Shown: piece after piece, positions 11,644 through 23,040 of the stretch | Layout: each line of letters starts with the position of its first letter | Position numbering within the stretch: the stretch's first letter is position 1 | Assembly (NCBI RefSeq): GCF_002127325.2 | Contig: NC_035447.2 | Location: forward strand, 28,951,249 to 29,015,248 | DNA length: 64,000 bases | From: Helianthus annuus | Lineage: Eukaryota; Streptophyta; Magnoliopsida; Asterales; Asteraceae | Direction: 5' to 3' | The notes under the pieces: model-generated | What the model saw: the letters and a program-made list of their open reading frames with translations, nothing else | The model's database searches: none | Told to the model about the DNA's origin: nothing | Position numbers and translations under genes: made by a program

Positions 11644-14600
11644 TGTAACACCTCGAAAATTCACGCCCAATAAAATAAAGACACGTGTCATGTGAGACAA
11701 ACGTGTCAGGAACCCGGATCAAATACGGATGTATGGTAGGACTTAAAAAGGGCGTCATGTTATTAAAATACCTCTGAACGACCCATGGTATAAATCCCAA
11801 GACCTTGAATCATTACAATAAATATCTGATAAATTAGCCGGTTGTTCCTAAATGAATAAAATTCCATATTTGGGTTCTTTTGAATGTTACTACAACATCC
11901 AGGAAATTAGATTCTTGAGTTTAAAAGAATTAAACTTGAATTATTCAAATCCATGGTAAGTTCTTGTTATTTTCGTCACATTAAAGCCTTCCACAAAGTG
12001 CCAAAGGTGTAAGTGCATGGCTAGGCATGCAAAGACTGACTACATGGTCCCACAACTGAAAGAAAGTGCATGGGATTTGGACTTGTAAGTGTTGCATGGT
12101 CAAACTTGGATGTTTGCAAAATTTTTGGCTTCTGGCCATCGGTTGCGGACCGTATGGCTTTAAGCTTACGGTCCGTAAGGTGCCTATCTGGGCGATTTCA
12201 GCAAGGGTCGGTTACGAACCACAACCATTCAAGCATACGGTCCGTAAGAGCTGCATACGGACCGCAAGAGCTTAGGCTTACAGTCCGTAAGCCTGTCGCT
12301 GGCAGCAGGTTTTGGACAGCTGCCTGTTCAGCCTGTTGCACCGCCTTATTATCATGGTTTTCGAAATCAGGGGCATGATAGGCAGTATATAGCATATTAG
12401 GGATACCTGGGGTCATCTCACAACCCTTGTAGACCTCCTTGGCTTGATCTTGTGGCATCATGGTCACTATATAAAGGAGTGAATGTTGCAACAATTGATC
12501 ATTCATTTTGCAACTCACTTGGAGCATCCTTGGAGCTTCTCTGGACAGCAATCAAGTTTCTCTTAAGTCCCTAATCTTATTTAGGGCCATTGTAAGTGAT
12601 CCTAATCATTCATAATTAAGTTTAGCTTAGTTAATTAGCTAAAAGTCAAACCATCGTAATTAAGGTTTGACTTCGAGATTAGTCAATAATTACTCAGTCA
12701 AATCTGGAATTAAAAATACCTTTGAGTAGGTAATTATGTGGGTAATAAACCATTAAAAGGGTATTTCCAGATTCCCACTCTAACTATGTTAATTGTCGAG
12801 TCAAAGCTTACTTTAAAAGTCAACAGAATGCTTAAATTCAAAATAATACATAATTAGCGATGTAGGATACATGCAACCTGTTTGATCACTAATATAACTT
12901 GGTAATTAATGTAAGAACATGTCTAAACATGTTTCAACTCGACAATTTTCAGTTTAGACCCGGTTTGGAACCGAAAGTCGTATAGTTTGACTTTCGCTTT
13001 GACTTTCAGTGCTGACCCGTTTAGGCCAAGTTTAGGATTGCCTTAGAGCTTCTTTTGGACCTAGTTACATGTTAGTATAACCCTCTGTGATTATACGGCT
13101 TGGTTCACTAGTTGTCTAATTATTATGCAAGTTTCTGTTAAATGCTCATGTGTTGACCATTATGCCCAAATGACCTTAAAATATTTGAAAATGTAAAAGA
13201 GTAGACATATTAGTTACTGAATTATAAACTTGTACCCGAAATTTGACATCAGTTTGAGGTCTACATTAAGAGTTATGCTCATTAGCGTAATTAGAAGCTT
13301 TTCTTAGTAATTAATTAGCATAATTAGCATATCGCCTATCTAAACCTAATTTTTGTCATCAAACCTTATACCCACTGATATATAATAATATTTTGGGATT
13401 TTTAGAGATTTTTATTTATTTTTAGGCTGAGCATAACTTAGAGTTTTAAGCTTATTTCGGTTATTGCCGGTTTTGCCCTTTTAGGCTATAAAATGAGTTT
13501 TATAAATCCTTTTGACCCCAAACCTTTTTCTACTGATCTAATATGATAAATATATTATTTTGAGCCTTTTGGAATTATAAAAATATCAGCTTTTCTTTCA
13601 AAACCCGGAAATGGTTCCAAATCGCCTTTTTAGGCATTTTTACGACATAGTATGTGTCAAAACTAGTTTATATGTATAAGGGTTGGTACCTATTGATATA
13701 TTCAGTAAATTTTTATATTATAATAGTAAACAAAAGTTTTAAACTCAGGTTTCCAGTTTTGACCTTTTAGGTTTATGTGAAATTACCAAAATGCCCCTTC
13801 GGTGCATAGGATGGTTATAATTAATAAAATTCACATATATATGATACCCTACTGTTATAACATAATAAATTAAGTTTATTTTCTGATTTATTCAGATATG
13901 TAACTCAGGTTACTAGTTTAACTCTTTATTACCCTTTAAAATGACCAAAATGCCCTTATGAGGCATAATTTGAGTCTAAAATTATTTTGGGCGTAATAGG
14001 ACATATCTTACTGATATAACAACATATTTAGTGCATATAATCCCAGGAAACTTGTATATGATTTATATGGTTACCCATTACGCACTTTCGCGTTCGGATC
14101 GGCTTATGTAACTAGTTTACACATATTAGCTGAAACGGGTCAAACCATATCATTTTTATCTCAAAATCCAGAATGTGTTTAGTTTACCCATATTATACAA
14201 GTCTCCAAACTTGTTGGGTCTAGATCACATTTCATTCCGGTTCTCGCCTTCCATGCGATTAAACCGTATTCATTCTTGAAACTAACCGGTCTAAGCTAAG
14301 GCTAAATTAATGACCCGTTAGGATTCTAATAGGTTATTATAAACCTTCGTTCCAGAATAGGAGATCCAGTAAAAGACACGTGCACTTGCTTATTGTGAAT
14401 TATACTTGCTTAGATAAATACTTTTAACTTATTTTCCCTTATACGGGCTTGGGGTACGGTATATACAATACCGCTTGGTCGGGCATTTGACCTTAATCGA
14501 TTAGTGGTTAAGTATTATCAAGATGACCCGTTTGAAAATTTGTTTTGTTTGTTTTACGCCTTTGGGTGTTTAATGACCATGTCCCAGATATCCTTGACAT

Positions 14601-15223
14601 CATTCATGAAATGGCCACGACCTTGACACGCGGGTGTAGGCGTACACCCGACAATGTGTCCATATTTATTAAGGTATAACCATTGGTTTCCCGCCGCGGA
14701 TTTATACTATGTGGTGTGTCTATTAATTTTAAACCCGGCATGAACCGGCCGACTAAACGCATAACAAACATGTAATTCTTTTACAAGCTTAAATTTGATT
14801 AATTATCCCAAGTTAAAAAGTGTTGTGCCATGTGCATTCAAACCAATTTTTAAAACCTTTTGAAAATGAGTCAGTTAAATTGTATTTACCAGTGTAAACT
14901 GACGTATTTTCCCCAAAAAGATTAAGTGCAGGTTCTACACGTAATAGGCTGGCCTCTCCTTAGCATCGTTTAGAGTCTCGCAAGCTTGGATGCAATAAAT
15001 CTGTTGAATAATTCTCTTTTTTTTTACTTTGATCCGCTTGTGGATCTATTTCAACTACATTGTGATACTTAAATATTACAATAATAATTTGGTTGGAATA
15101 AATCTATCTTTTTGCTTCCGCTGTGCATTATAATTTGTGTTGTTTGACTATGATGATATCAATTACGTCACGATACTCCCCCACCAGGCCCACCGGTGAC
15201 ACGTGGAAAATAGCGGTGTGACA
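11644..15223 (+). repeat. 3' LTR of gypsy element 2 (3.58 kb)
   Basis: It starts TGTAACACCTCG right after the purine tract at 11630-11643 and ends GGTGTGACA at 15223. The 5' partner is not in the window, so the boundaries rest on the purine tract and the TG...CA ends. It is AT-rich and non-coding. A TATA box (TATATAAAG) is at about 12468-12476. Confidence 0.8.
12135..12476 (+). promoter_or_regulatory. U3 promoter of gypsy LTR 2: inverted-word array and TATA box
   Basis: About six copies of a word around TACGGTCCGTAAG or its complement lie at 12137-12300. The copy CTTACGG-T-CCGTAAG has 7-bp perfect arms. TATATAAAG follows at about 12468. The arrangement resembles the word arrays of the other LTR families here. 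Confidence 0.5.
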
Positions 15224-16214
15224 GTCTGAATCGAAGAAAAAGATGAAACCCTAGATTTCACCGTGTAAATTGAAGAAAAGATGAAACCCTAACATTAGTC
15301 AGACAAAAGCCTAAAAACTCTGCCTTTATATGTGTGAGCATGTGAAACCCTAGACTTCGGTCTTTTAAACCCACTACTATGTATAGCCCAGACCCAATTT
15401 ATAACAATCCAATCCCAGGCCCAACAGAATATCCTTTATATAACTAAAAACAACTTGGTGTACTTGCTTTAATTTATTATATTTATTTACATAAAGTATT
15501 ATTTTTGTTAATACTAATTCTATTTCACTACTAATTTTACTAACTTTATTTATTTAAAAAAAATCAAATACAAATTTTATTAATTTTTTACATCAAAATC
15601 ACATGATCATAAACTTATGGGCATGTTACTTCTTAATAAATATTTTCTATTAATAACAAATCAAAATTTTCCATTTTTTTCGATAAAAAACAAAACAAAA
15701 GGGTAATCTAAATTGCTGAAAATACACAATCAATTAGGAATTCAAGAAAATCCTAAATTGGAATCTTAAAGTCACAAGCTTTAACCAAAAACCACAACCA
15801 ATATTCAATACAATCAGTAAACTAAATACCCAACTTATGAACAACATTAAAAATAGAAACTTTAAGAAAAGAAAGTACCTGAAGAAGTGATTTGTGCTGA
15901 ATAGTTTGGCCGTCACGAATCCTGCCTACCGCCATCAAGGGCCACCGTAAAACCAAATCCACATCTTGCACTACCGCCACCAAATTCATCAAAGATGTTG
16001 TCGTCGATGTTGAGTACTGGTGATGTCGGTGTGAGAGCTGGAACGCTATTGGACCTACTCACCGCCCCTCGGATGCACAAACCACCACCACCACCTGTGG
16101 CTTCCCTACCTTGGAATGACGGTCGTTGGCGCCAGGAAACCACCGTGACCACCTTGCTTTTGTTTGTCTTTGCATTTCTTTTTCTTCGGCTCCTCTCAAG
16201 CTCAATCACCCACC
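15224..16214. other. Unassigned sequence between two elements
   Basis: 15224-15900 is AT-rich with no convincing frame. 15913-16210 is GC-richer and has an open minus frame with an RSNSVPALTPTSPVLNIDDN stretch and a donor-like CAG/GTACTTTC near 15880. It may be a host gene fragment, but I do not recognise it, and its N-terminus runs into gag sequence in the wrong frame. Confidence 0.3.
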
Positions 16215-17651
16215 TTGGAAATCTGACTTGTCGAAGCCGCAACATTTGCCATAAAGGCAGTGAACAGATTTCTTTCTTTTCAGCTTCTCAGCTTCTTTCG
16301 GTAAACTGTCAACCTCAGTATCAATTCCTTCACTTACATCCGAATCCGAACCATAACCACCCGCACTTGAGCTTCCCTTATCAAAACTACCGCTATACCC
16401 AGAACTATCATCATCTTCAGAAAATTCCTCTTTGTGGACATGTTTGATGTGATTGATGATCTTAGCATAAAAAGCAGTTCCTCCATTTCCCGGTTGAACT
16501 TGAGAAGCTTGTTGTTGGGTTTGTTGTGGAACAACTTGTGGGTAAGGAAGATGGGCTTTCGGATCAAATGGTTCGCCATAAGGATTTGTAAGAGAACCAA
16601 CTGGTTAAACTGGCTTGGGTGGTGGTAGAAAGGCTTTTGGATCAAATGGTTGTCCATAAGGGTTTGTAACAGAACCAACTGATTGAACTGGCTTGGGTGG
16701 TGGTAGAAAGGCTTTTGGATCAAATGGTTGTCCATAAGGGTTTGTATTTGACATAAACACGGTTTGAAGCTACGGTTGCTGGTTGGTACTAACACCGGCG
16801 TTAATACCTCCAAAATACATCTCAGGATTTTATGGAACTTATGGAACTGGAATTCGTTTTGTCTTTCGAATTTCTTCTGCATCCTTGTTCTCAAGCTTCT
16901 GAACGAATTCATAAATACTAAGCCCATCTAAAACACCAGTATGCTTTAGCAACTCAATGAATTGACTCCACTTGGGTAGCAAAGCATCAGCAAAACGCAT
17001 AACCATCTCCTGCTATGATGCATTAACCCTGTATGAATGCATCTCACTAAGCAAATGATAGAACCGAGTAGCCATGTCATTTAGTGTTTCATTTTCCATG
17101 AACAAAAATCCTTCAAACTCCTTCTTTAAAAGATCATGACAAATTTTTCTTGTTGCTGCATTCCCTTCTCCTCTAGCTACCAAGACGTCCCACAAACTCT
17201 TTGTAGTGGTACAATACGCGAATTGATGATAAATATCCCTATGAAGTGCTTGAGTAAGGATGGCAAAGGCCTTCTTCTCAAGATCATAAGCCTTCTTATC
17301 ACTTTCGCCCATTCCTGCCAAAGTAATAGGATTGGAACCTGCTTCTTCGAGAGCTTCATTGTATGGTGTAGTAAAGCATGTCCACAACTCAGTATTTTGT
17401 CCTAGAACATACGTATGAAAGCGACTTTTCCATGATAGATACTCGTTCATATGATTTAACTTTGGTGGACGATTGTTGCTTCCAGTTTCACTCTCGCTCA
17501 TGAGAATACTTTGAATACTCTGATTTTGATTCGAAACACACGCCCATTGATTAGCGGTAATCGTTTCTTTAGGCATTAAAGATTTTACCCATTGTGATGG
17601 ATCTTGTTTTGTACTCGAGTTACTACCCCAATCCCAAGGATTTGTACCCAT
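16215..17651 (-). pseudogene. gag fragment of the 16-19 kb SIRE-like element
   Basis: The frame starts at 17651 with MGTNPWDWG and runs through a copia-type gag (UBN2-like) domain, with RPPKLNHMNEYLSWKSRFHT, the KKAYDLEKKAFAILTQAL helix and ETLNDMATRFYHLLSEMHSY. A TAG at about 17013 and later stops near 16840 and 16780 break it. A Pro-rich linker with a 26-residue repeat follows, then acidic Ser/Asp text, and similarity to the other gags is lost at about 16215. Gag would form the particle; this copy cannot. Confidence 0.85.
16551..16750 (-). repeat. In-frame 78-bp tandem repeat in gag linker
   Basis: About 2.6 copies of a 78-bp (26-codon) unit containing the residues NPYGQPFDPKAFLPPPKPVQ repeat at 16580, 16658 and 16736. 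The other SIRE-like gags in the window do not have this expansion. Confidence 0.85.
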
Positions 17652-18560
17652 ATTTTGGACAAGTTTAAAACGAATTAAAAACCTTCTATGAAAAATAATA
17701 ACTTTCCAAATCCACGAAATACTTATGTTCACGAAATATAGTGTTTAAATAGAAATCTTCTATGAAAAAAGATGTTCACGAAAAACTTGAATGAATGAAG
17801 ATCCTATTTAAAAAGAAAATCCAAACCCACAAAGAATGGATCAGGTCCACTAAGAATTTTTCTTAAAGTCCACTTAATAATATTTTTTGAAAACCACTAA
17901 CCAAGTCCACAAAGAATTAAACTCACGAGAAATTGTTCTCCAAATAGATTTAAAAATTTAAATTCCAAATAGATTTACAAATTTAAATCCCATGAAGAAT
18001 CTGGTCTTTGAAATGAGACCCACTAAAGAATTGAGTGTGTTGTGATCCACTTGTAGGTTCACTAACAAATGGTTTTTCGTGAGAAAAATTTGTCCTTTGT
18101 GAGATGGTTTGGTATTTCGTGAGTCTGGTGTTTCCCAGAAGGTGACAGTTGGTGAAATGTTTCTATTTTAACTGTTTCTGAGTATGTAAAGTAGGTTGGT
18201 GGTTATCCAAACTTAGTTAAACAACAAACATTCATAAAACACTTTTTCAGTAAAGGTTGAAGGTTATCTTTTTCAAACTCAAAGAATATTCCGGTGACTT
18301 TTCCGGTGAGCTTGTTCGCCAGAAAAAATGGTGAAATGAGAATATAACGTCAAAACTCGAAACAAATTGTACTTACGATTGTCTCCAACGTTTTTAAACA
18401 AGTTTTTAACAAAAACGACACCAAACGACAATGATTTTAGAGTTCTAATTCGTATGTTCAGCCAACAAAAACTGGGCTTTTGATTTTTGTCCAAGAAAAG
18501 CTCAAAACCCACTCGAAAATCGCACCAGAAACTCGGTTTTCAACAAGGAAGGGAGCCAAA

Positions 18561-18572
18561 GCTCTGATACTA
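18561..18572 (-). other. Primer binding site of the 16-19 kb element
   Basis: On the minus strand TAGTATCAGAGC follows the LTR end, with one mismatch to the usual TGGTATCAGAGC. Confidence 0.75.
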
Positions 18573-18574
18573 CT

Positions 18575-19131
18575 TGTAGGTCCACTTGGGGGATCAAGAA
18601 ACCTACTTTCTTGTTGTTAGAACACAATTACAAGTGCAGAATCCTTGTAAGAATGCAACCAAAGCAAAGTATAAAGCACACACATAACCAAAGATTCACT
18701 ATCTTGATTAAATGGAAGAGAACAAATACAAACACATACACACAGTGTTTACAGACTCACCAAGCTCTCTTAACTGTTCTGCACCACATAAGCTGCCTTA
18801 TATAGAACCCCAGCCCAGTAACATTACGAAGAATGTTACTGGGCCCACGAAGAACTAAAGCCCACGAAGAACTAGGTTCTTCGTGAAACATCACTACGAA
18901 GAACCATACCATTTACGAAGAAGGTTCTTCGTGATGTTCATATCCCACGAAGAATAGGTTCTTCGTGGGAGGCTGCAAACAGCAAACATATGACAGATAG
19001 TTATGCAGAAACAGATAAGAAGGCCAAACAACTTGCAGACATGCATACATGCACTGCATTACATATCAAAACTATGAACATGTCGTACCAAGTCAAGATA
19101 GGAGGATATCTTGACTTGGTCGGCTCAACCA
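18575..19131 (-). repeat. LTR of the 16-19 kb SIRE-like element
   Basis: On the minus strand it runs from TGGTTGAGCC (19131) to GGACCTACA (18575), 557 bp. It holds a TATA box (TATATAAGG on minus, near 18795-18803). Upstream of that, at 18838-18985, is an array of CACGAAGAAC / GTTCTTCGTG words. The segment with accaagtcaag...cttgacttggt near 19087-19120 matches the start of the other SIRE-like LTRs. The outer boundary is inferred from TG...CA ends only. Confidence 0.7.
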
Positions 19132-19642
19132 AAAACGCACAGACTCGATAAAGCAAAAGACCGTACATTACATAATATTACAAGCGTAATAAGAACAAGT
19201 GACAGACACAAAAACTGCATCAACAGGTTTTCATGAGAAAAAAACAAAGTTAGAGAATAAATATGGTTTTTCATGAAAGAAGATATAAAAATTTTGTATC
19301 TTAACAGGTTGCGCAATGCAAAAGGCGTTATTTATAGAAAATTTTGAATTTATAAAAGAATTTAAAGAAAAAAAAAAGATAAACGCTAGCCGCTAAATAT
19401 GAAATGGCTAAAATAATCTCCCAAAAAAATATGAAAAAGGAAGCGGCTTTGTAAGCTGCATAGTAGACCACTCTCTTAGCAAAACGTCTAGTGTCTAACT
19501 TAAATACAATTTAAAAACATAAAAAATAAATAAAATGAAGTGGCTATGTAGGCCGCATAGTTGTGTGGAAGGGGCTAAGGTTTGTGAAGCCGTTTAAGCC
19601 TCAAAGAAGCCAATCGTATAAGTTGTCGAGGTAGCGGCTAGG
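19132..19642. other. Unassigned host sequence left of the CTAGG insertion
   Basis: No gene is seen. The stretch is AT-rich with repeated 'gcggct/agctgcatag' phrases. Its right end (CGGCTAGG) is the insertion point of the next element. Confidence 0.4.
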
Positions 19643-20338
19643 TGTAGGTCCGTTTGCGGATCGCCGGACAACTACGAGATCTTGTTTATAATACCGTAAC
19701 GAGTGCGGAATCCACGTTACGATACAAACCGAGCGACAGACAAACACAACACAAAGGATATACCGTTTAACAATTTTATATTGATACCGATCGAGTTTTG
19801 TTACAGAAAGATAATACAAGAAATACAAATAAACTCTCGGTTCTCTCTTACTTGTCTCTGCTTTCACTCCTGTGATATGCTTTGTTTATATAGTGCCAGC
19901 ATCAACGAAACAGAACAGGAGTCGACGAATCAAGACTGTTGTCGACGAAACACATTAAAATGTCTTCAAAGTCGACGAAACTACATGTGTTTCGTCGACA
20001 TGCATGCACACACAAAAGGTTTCGGCCCAATGTTAGTTGATTGGCCCAAGTGAGTTAAAGCCCAACATGTATTAATGTACGTACACAGGAATTCCTACAA
20101 TTCAGATTGCAAAGATATTAGTCAACCATGTGACATCATCATGACATCATCATGATGATGTCATGGTGATGTGGCGCCTCGGGAATGCTCGAGGCTCTCC
20201 GTGCTTTGCGTGTCCAACTCTGGGGCGGCACGACGGAGGAATGTCATGACGTCGGGCTTGAGCCGAACCTAACCTAGTTGAACCGAACCGAGTCGAACCG
20301 AGTCGAGTCGAGTCGCGTCCACATAAAGTGTACCAACA
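19643..20338 (-). repeat. 3' LTR of the 19.6-27 kb element
   Basis: On minus it starts TGTTGGTACACTTTATG and ends CGGACCTACA (696 bp). U3 carries CGAGTCGAAC-type simple repeats, a catcatcatgatgatg inverted stretch, and five GTCGACGAAAC / GTTTCGTCGAC words (about 19918-20003) next to a TATA box near 19888. Confidence 0.88.
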
Positions 20339-22200
20339 AACTCCCCCTTGGACGCTACTCGTGATGGTTCGTCTTCCATGTCGGAGGATCTTCAAAGTCT
20401 TCACGTGTCGTAAGTAGAAAGTGTATCAACAAACTCTCCTTTTCATGTAGGAAGTGTGTTAACAAACTCCCTCTTAAGATAAGCTCTTCTTTGAGTTATG
20501 CTCGTGAATCTTTTGATCTTCAATTCTTTAGATCCTTGTGGTGTTGATGAAGGGTCAGCGGCAACTCGATCATCTTTATCTTTTGAGTGCCTTCACGTCG
20601 TGTCTTCATTCTGAAGCTTGTCATCGAACATGTTCTCCTCGCCTTTAGCATCTGCACATGCAAGAAATCTAAATGCATAATGAGAACAACCGCTTGGAAT
20701 ATAGTTAACATAAACAAGCGACACACATGTGACCATATTTCAATCAACTACCGTCCTACAGTTTGAAAGTTTAACAAATTTATCGATTTCAGTTTTAACT
20801 TTCAAAACTTGCAAATTTTGACCGTTTACGAAGATTTAGTCGATTTGGTTTTCAATTAGGTTTCAGGAACGAAGACTCGAGATCCAACATCGTACAATCG
20901 AAAACAAGATAGAAATAAAATCTTTTTGGCTTTTATAAAGTTTATATTAAAACACACCTAAAATCTTTTTGGAATTTTTGGATATTTCAAATGTAAAGAC
21001 AGAAAGCAGTAAATAAATATATACAAAGATGCAGAAACTGAAAGCATTAAATAAATATTTACAGACATTCTTTTTGTGAGTTTCGAGGGTAAGAGAATCA
21101 TATCAGTGTACAGTCACGCCAAAACACTCTTGTTGTTCAGTTAGTTAACATTTAGATAAGCATCCTATAACGATTATCGGTATTGTTGTCCACATAAGCT
21201 CAACTTATCAGATGTAATCATGCGAGGGGATACGTTAAGGTATGATTTATACTTACTGACCGGTGTTCATCCACATCACGACACATTCCCGTATCAAGGT
21301 ATGCACGAGGATTCATCTTACCGGTGAGTATACCGATTATCATCTGTTTGACCGTATATGATGTGAGAAACTCACTTATTGAGATTTGAAAACAAGCCCT
21401 ATGTGATAGAATCACTTATTGACGAAGAACTTGATTTTCAGATGCATGAGGGCACAGGAGCAAGTCCGTGAACAGGTCAGTACTTTCGTACAGCAGAGAA
21501 ACGAACTTGACTCCCGGATAAATGTGATATTATATCACTTATTTGTTTGGACATGTGATTGTTGATCACTTATTGAGGTCGAATGCAATATGTACACGTA
21601 TGTATAGTATCATGGAAGATCTAGACTTGCGTCCCCGTTATTTTTCGGTAAAAGATACAACCATGATACCCAGATGATAAGCAGCATAAAGACCGAATAT
21701 CTCAGAACCTCGGCAATCTCTCAAACGAAATTTCGGTACTAAGACCATATGCCAATGAATGGTTCCCACCTGGTCATCAGTCGATTTAGGTTTATATCAC
21801 CCTGCACACTTTAAAATGATTGTGAGCCTACCGATACATCTTATATAGAGCTGCTTATCGTTTTTCAGTTTAGGTTTAAAGAGGTTTGGACAGACCACTG
21901 ATGTACTATCATATTCTCTTTTGCTCGCCAGGAAACTCATTTTTGTTTTTCTATTGTTTTTGTGTTTTGAAATTTTTCGATGTTTTTGGATTTTCAAATT
22001 TTGGATTTACTCCCCCTAAAATCAACAAACTAAGATAAATTTAAAAGACACAAAGGTATTTACAGAAACGATTTCCCAATGTCAGATTAACTCATGTTTT
22101 ACCTCAATGCCGTTTACCAAAATTAATTTTAATCAGAATTGATTTATCAAATTTTGGAAAAATTAGTTGGCATGTCGGTAAGCGGTGCGGACCATGACCA
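20339..22200 (-). other. 3' non-coding region of the 19.6-27 kb element
   Basis: A purine tract (minus AAGGGGGAG) abuts the LTR, and further copies occur upstream. The region matches the 3' regions of the elements at 48981-50856, 45600-47496 and 53794-55684. It includes the AAGTGA...TCAC hairpin cluster (about 21365-21575) and a TATATAAG box near 21840. No open frame of gene size is present. Confidence 0.75.
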
Positions 22201-22990
22201 AGTTGACGAGTTTCATAGTGAAACAATCACGTGTGAGGTGATATTCGAGTTCAACGTGTTAGGTCAAAGAGTGCTGTACGAGATGATAATAATTCATAAA
22301 GCAGCTTAAATATGGACAAGTATAGGAGAGATTAGAAATTTAAAACCGTATCCTTTAACTGCTTCGTGCATTACAAGGAATCTGAGTGCTCTCCCAAACT
22401 GGATATCCACCCGGTGTGGATTTCAAGGTCGAATTTGGCAGCTACTTCAATTAATCCAAGATAGCTCTACACAGCAACACGATTAACAACCTCCAGGTCT
22501 GTCTGGTCTTCCACATTGCACCAGCCAAGGTCTTTGTCTTTCTCTTTGAGAAGTAGTGTGCGGTTGTTCAATCCACGCCAAGGCATCCGCACACCCGGTT
22601 GGATTGTTCAACAAACACATTTTCTTCAATCACACCGCGAAGAAATGTACACTGCACGTTCATTTTGTTGATTGTGAACTTCAGACGTGCTGCAGGTGCG
22701 TACACTTTGATTGGATCTATCATGTTGACCTGATCAAAAACCATAACAACCAAATTTTGGCACATATTTCATCTAGTCGAATTTTCAACTACATTCAACC
22801 ACATTCTTTCATCAGACATTTTTGTCATCTTTTTTTTTTCCTTTCTCTCCATCAATGGCAACACTATTCTCCTAGATGTAACAATATTTTGGAGCCTTAT
22901 GTCGCCGATCTTGTGCATGGACGCTCCACTATCAACAATCCTAAAACTATCAATAGTTCCTCCTGGAACATCCTGCACACTCATTCAGAG
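22200..22990 (-). pseudogene. pol remnant: mutated protease start, scraps of reverse transcriptase and RNase H
   Basis: From 22990 leftward one reads a protease active-site segment VDSGASMHKIGD, in which HKIGD replaces the HMTGD of the intact copy. A jump follows to a reverse transcriptase scrap KVYAPAARLK ... CTFLRGVIEENVFVEQ (about 22590-22705), then a highly diverged RNase H stretch (about 22400-22480) and the pol tail near 22220. Gag-preintegrase and integrase are missing. The same HKIGD change and deletion recur at 44900-45600, which shows common descent. Confidence 0.8.
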
Positions 22991-23040
22991 ATTAGTTGGA
23001 GAGGGGGACCCAAGCCTTCACAGACTTGGGTCGTCCATCA

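Larger units (their letters stand above)
7244..15223 (+). mobile_element. Second Ty3/gypsy (chromodomain, Tekay/Del-like) element, 5' part interrupted by element 1
   Basis: Reverse transcriptase, RNase H, integrase and chromodomain follow in the gypsy order, then a purine tract (aagggggtgagga) and a long LTR. The part upstream of the reverse transcriptase must lie left of element 1, outside the window. A 1763-bp solo LTR is inserted in the integrase. Several frameshifts and stops mark this as an old, dead copy. Confidence 0.85.
16215..19131 (-). mobile_element. SIRE-like Ty1/copia remnant (5' LTR, leader, part of gag)
   Basis: Reading leftward on the minus strand there is an LTR (19131-18575), a primer site (18572-18561), an about 0.9-kb leader and a gag fragment that ends abruptly at about 16215. 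No pol and no second LTR follow, so at least two thirds of the element is missing. Gag is clearly related to the three SIRE-like elements further right. Confidence 0.8.

Noticed and set aside
15913..16245. Minus-strand open frame of 110 codons
   Set aside because: Its first 15 or so codons are gag sequence read in the wrong frame (16215-16245), and the rest matches no family I know. Reported only as unassigned sequence.
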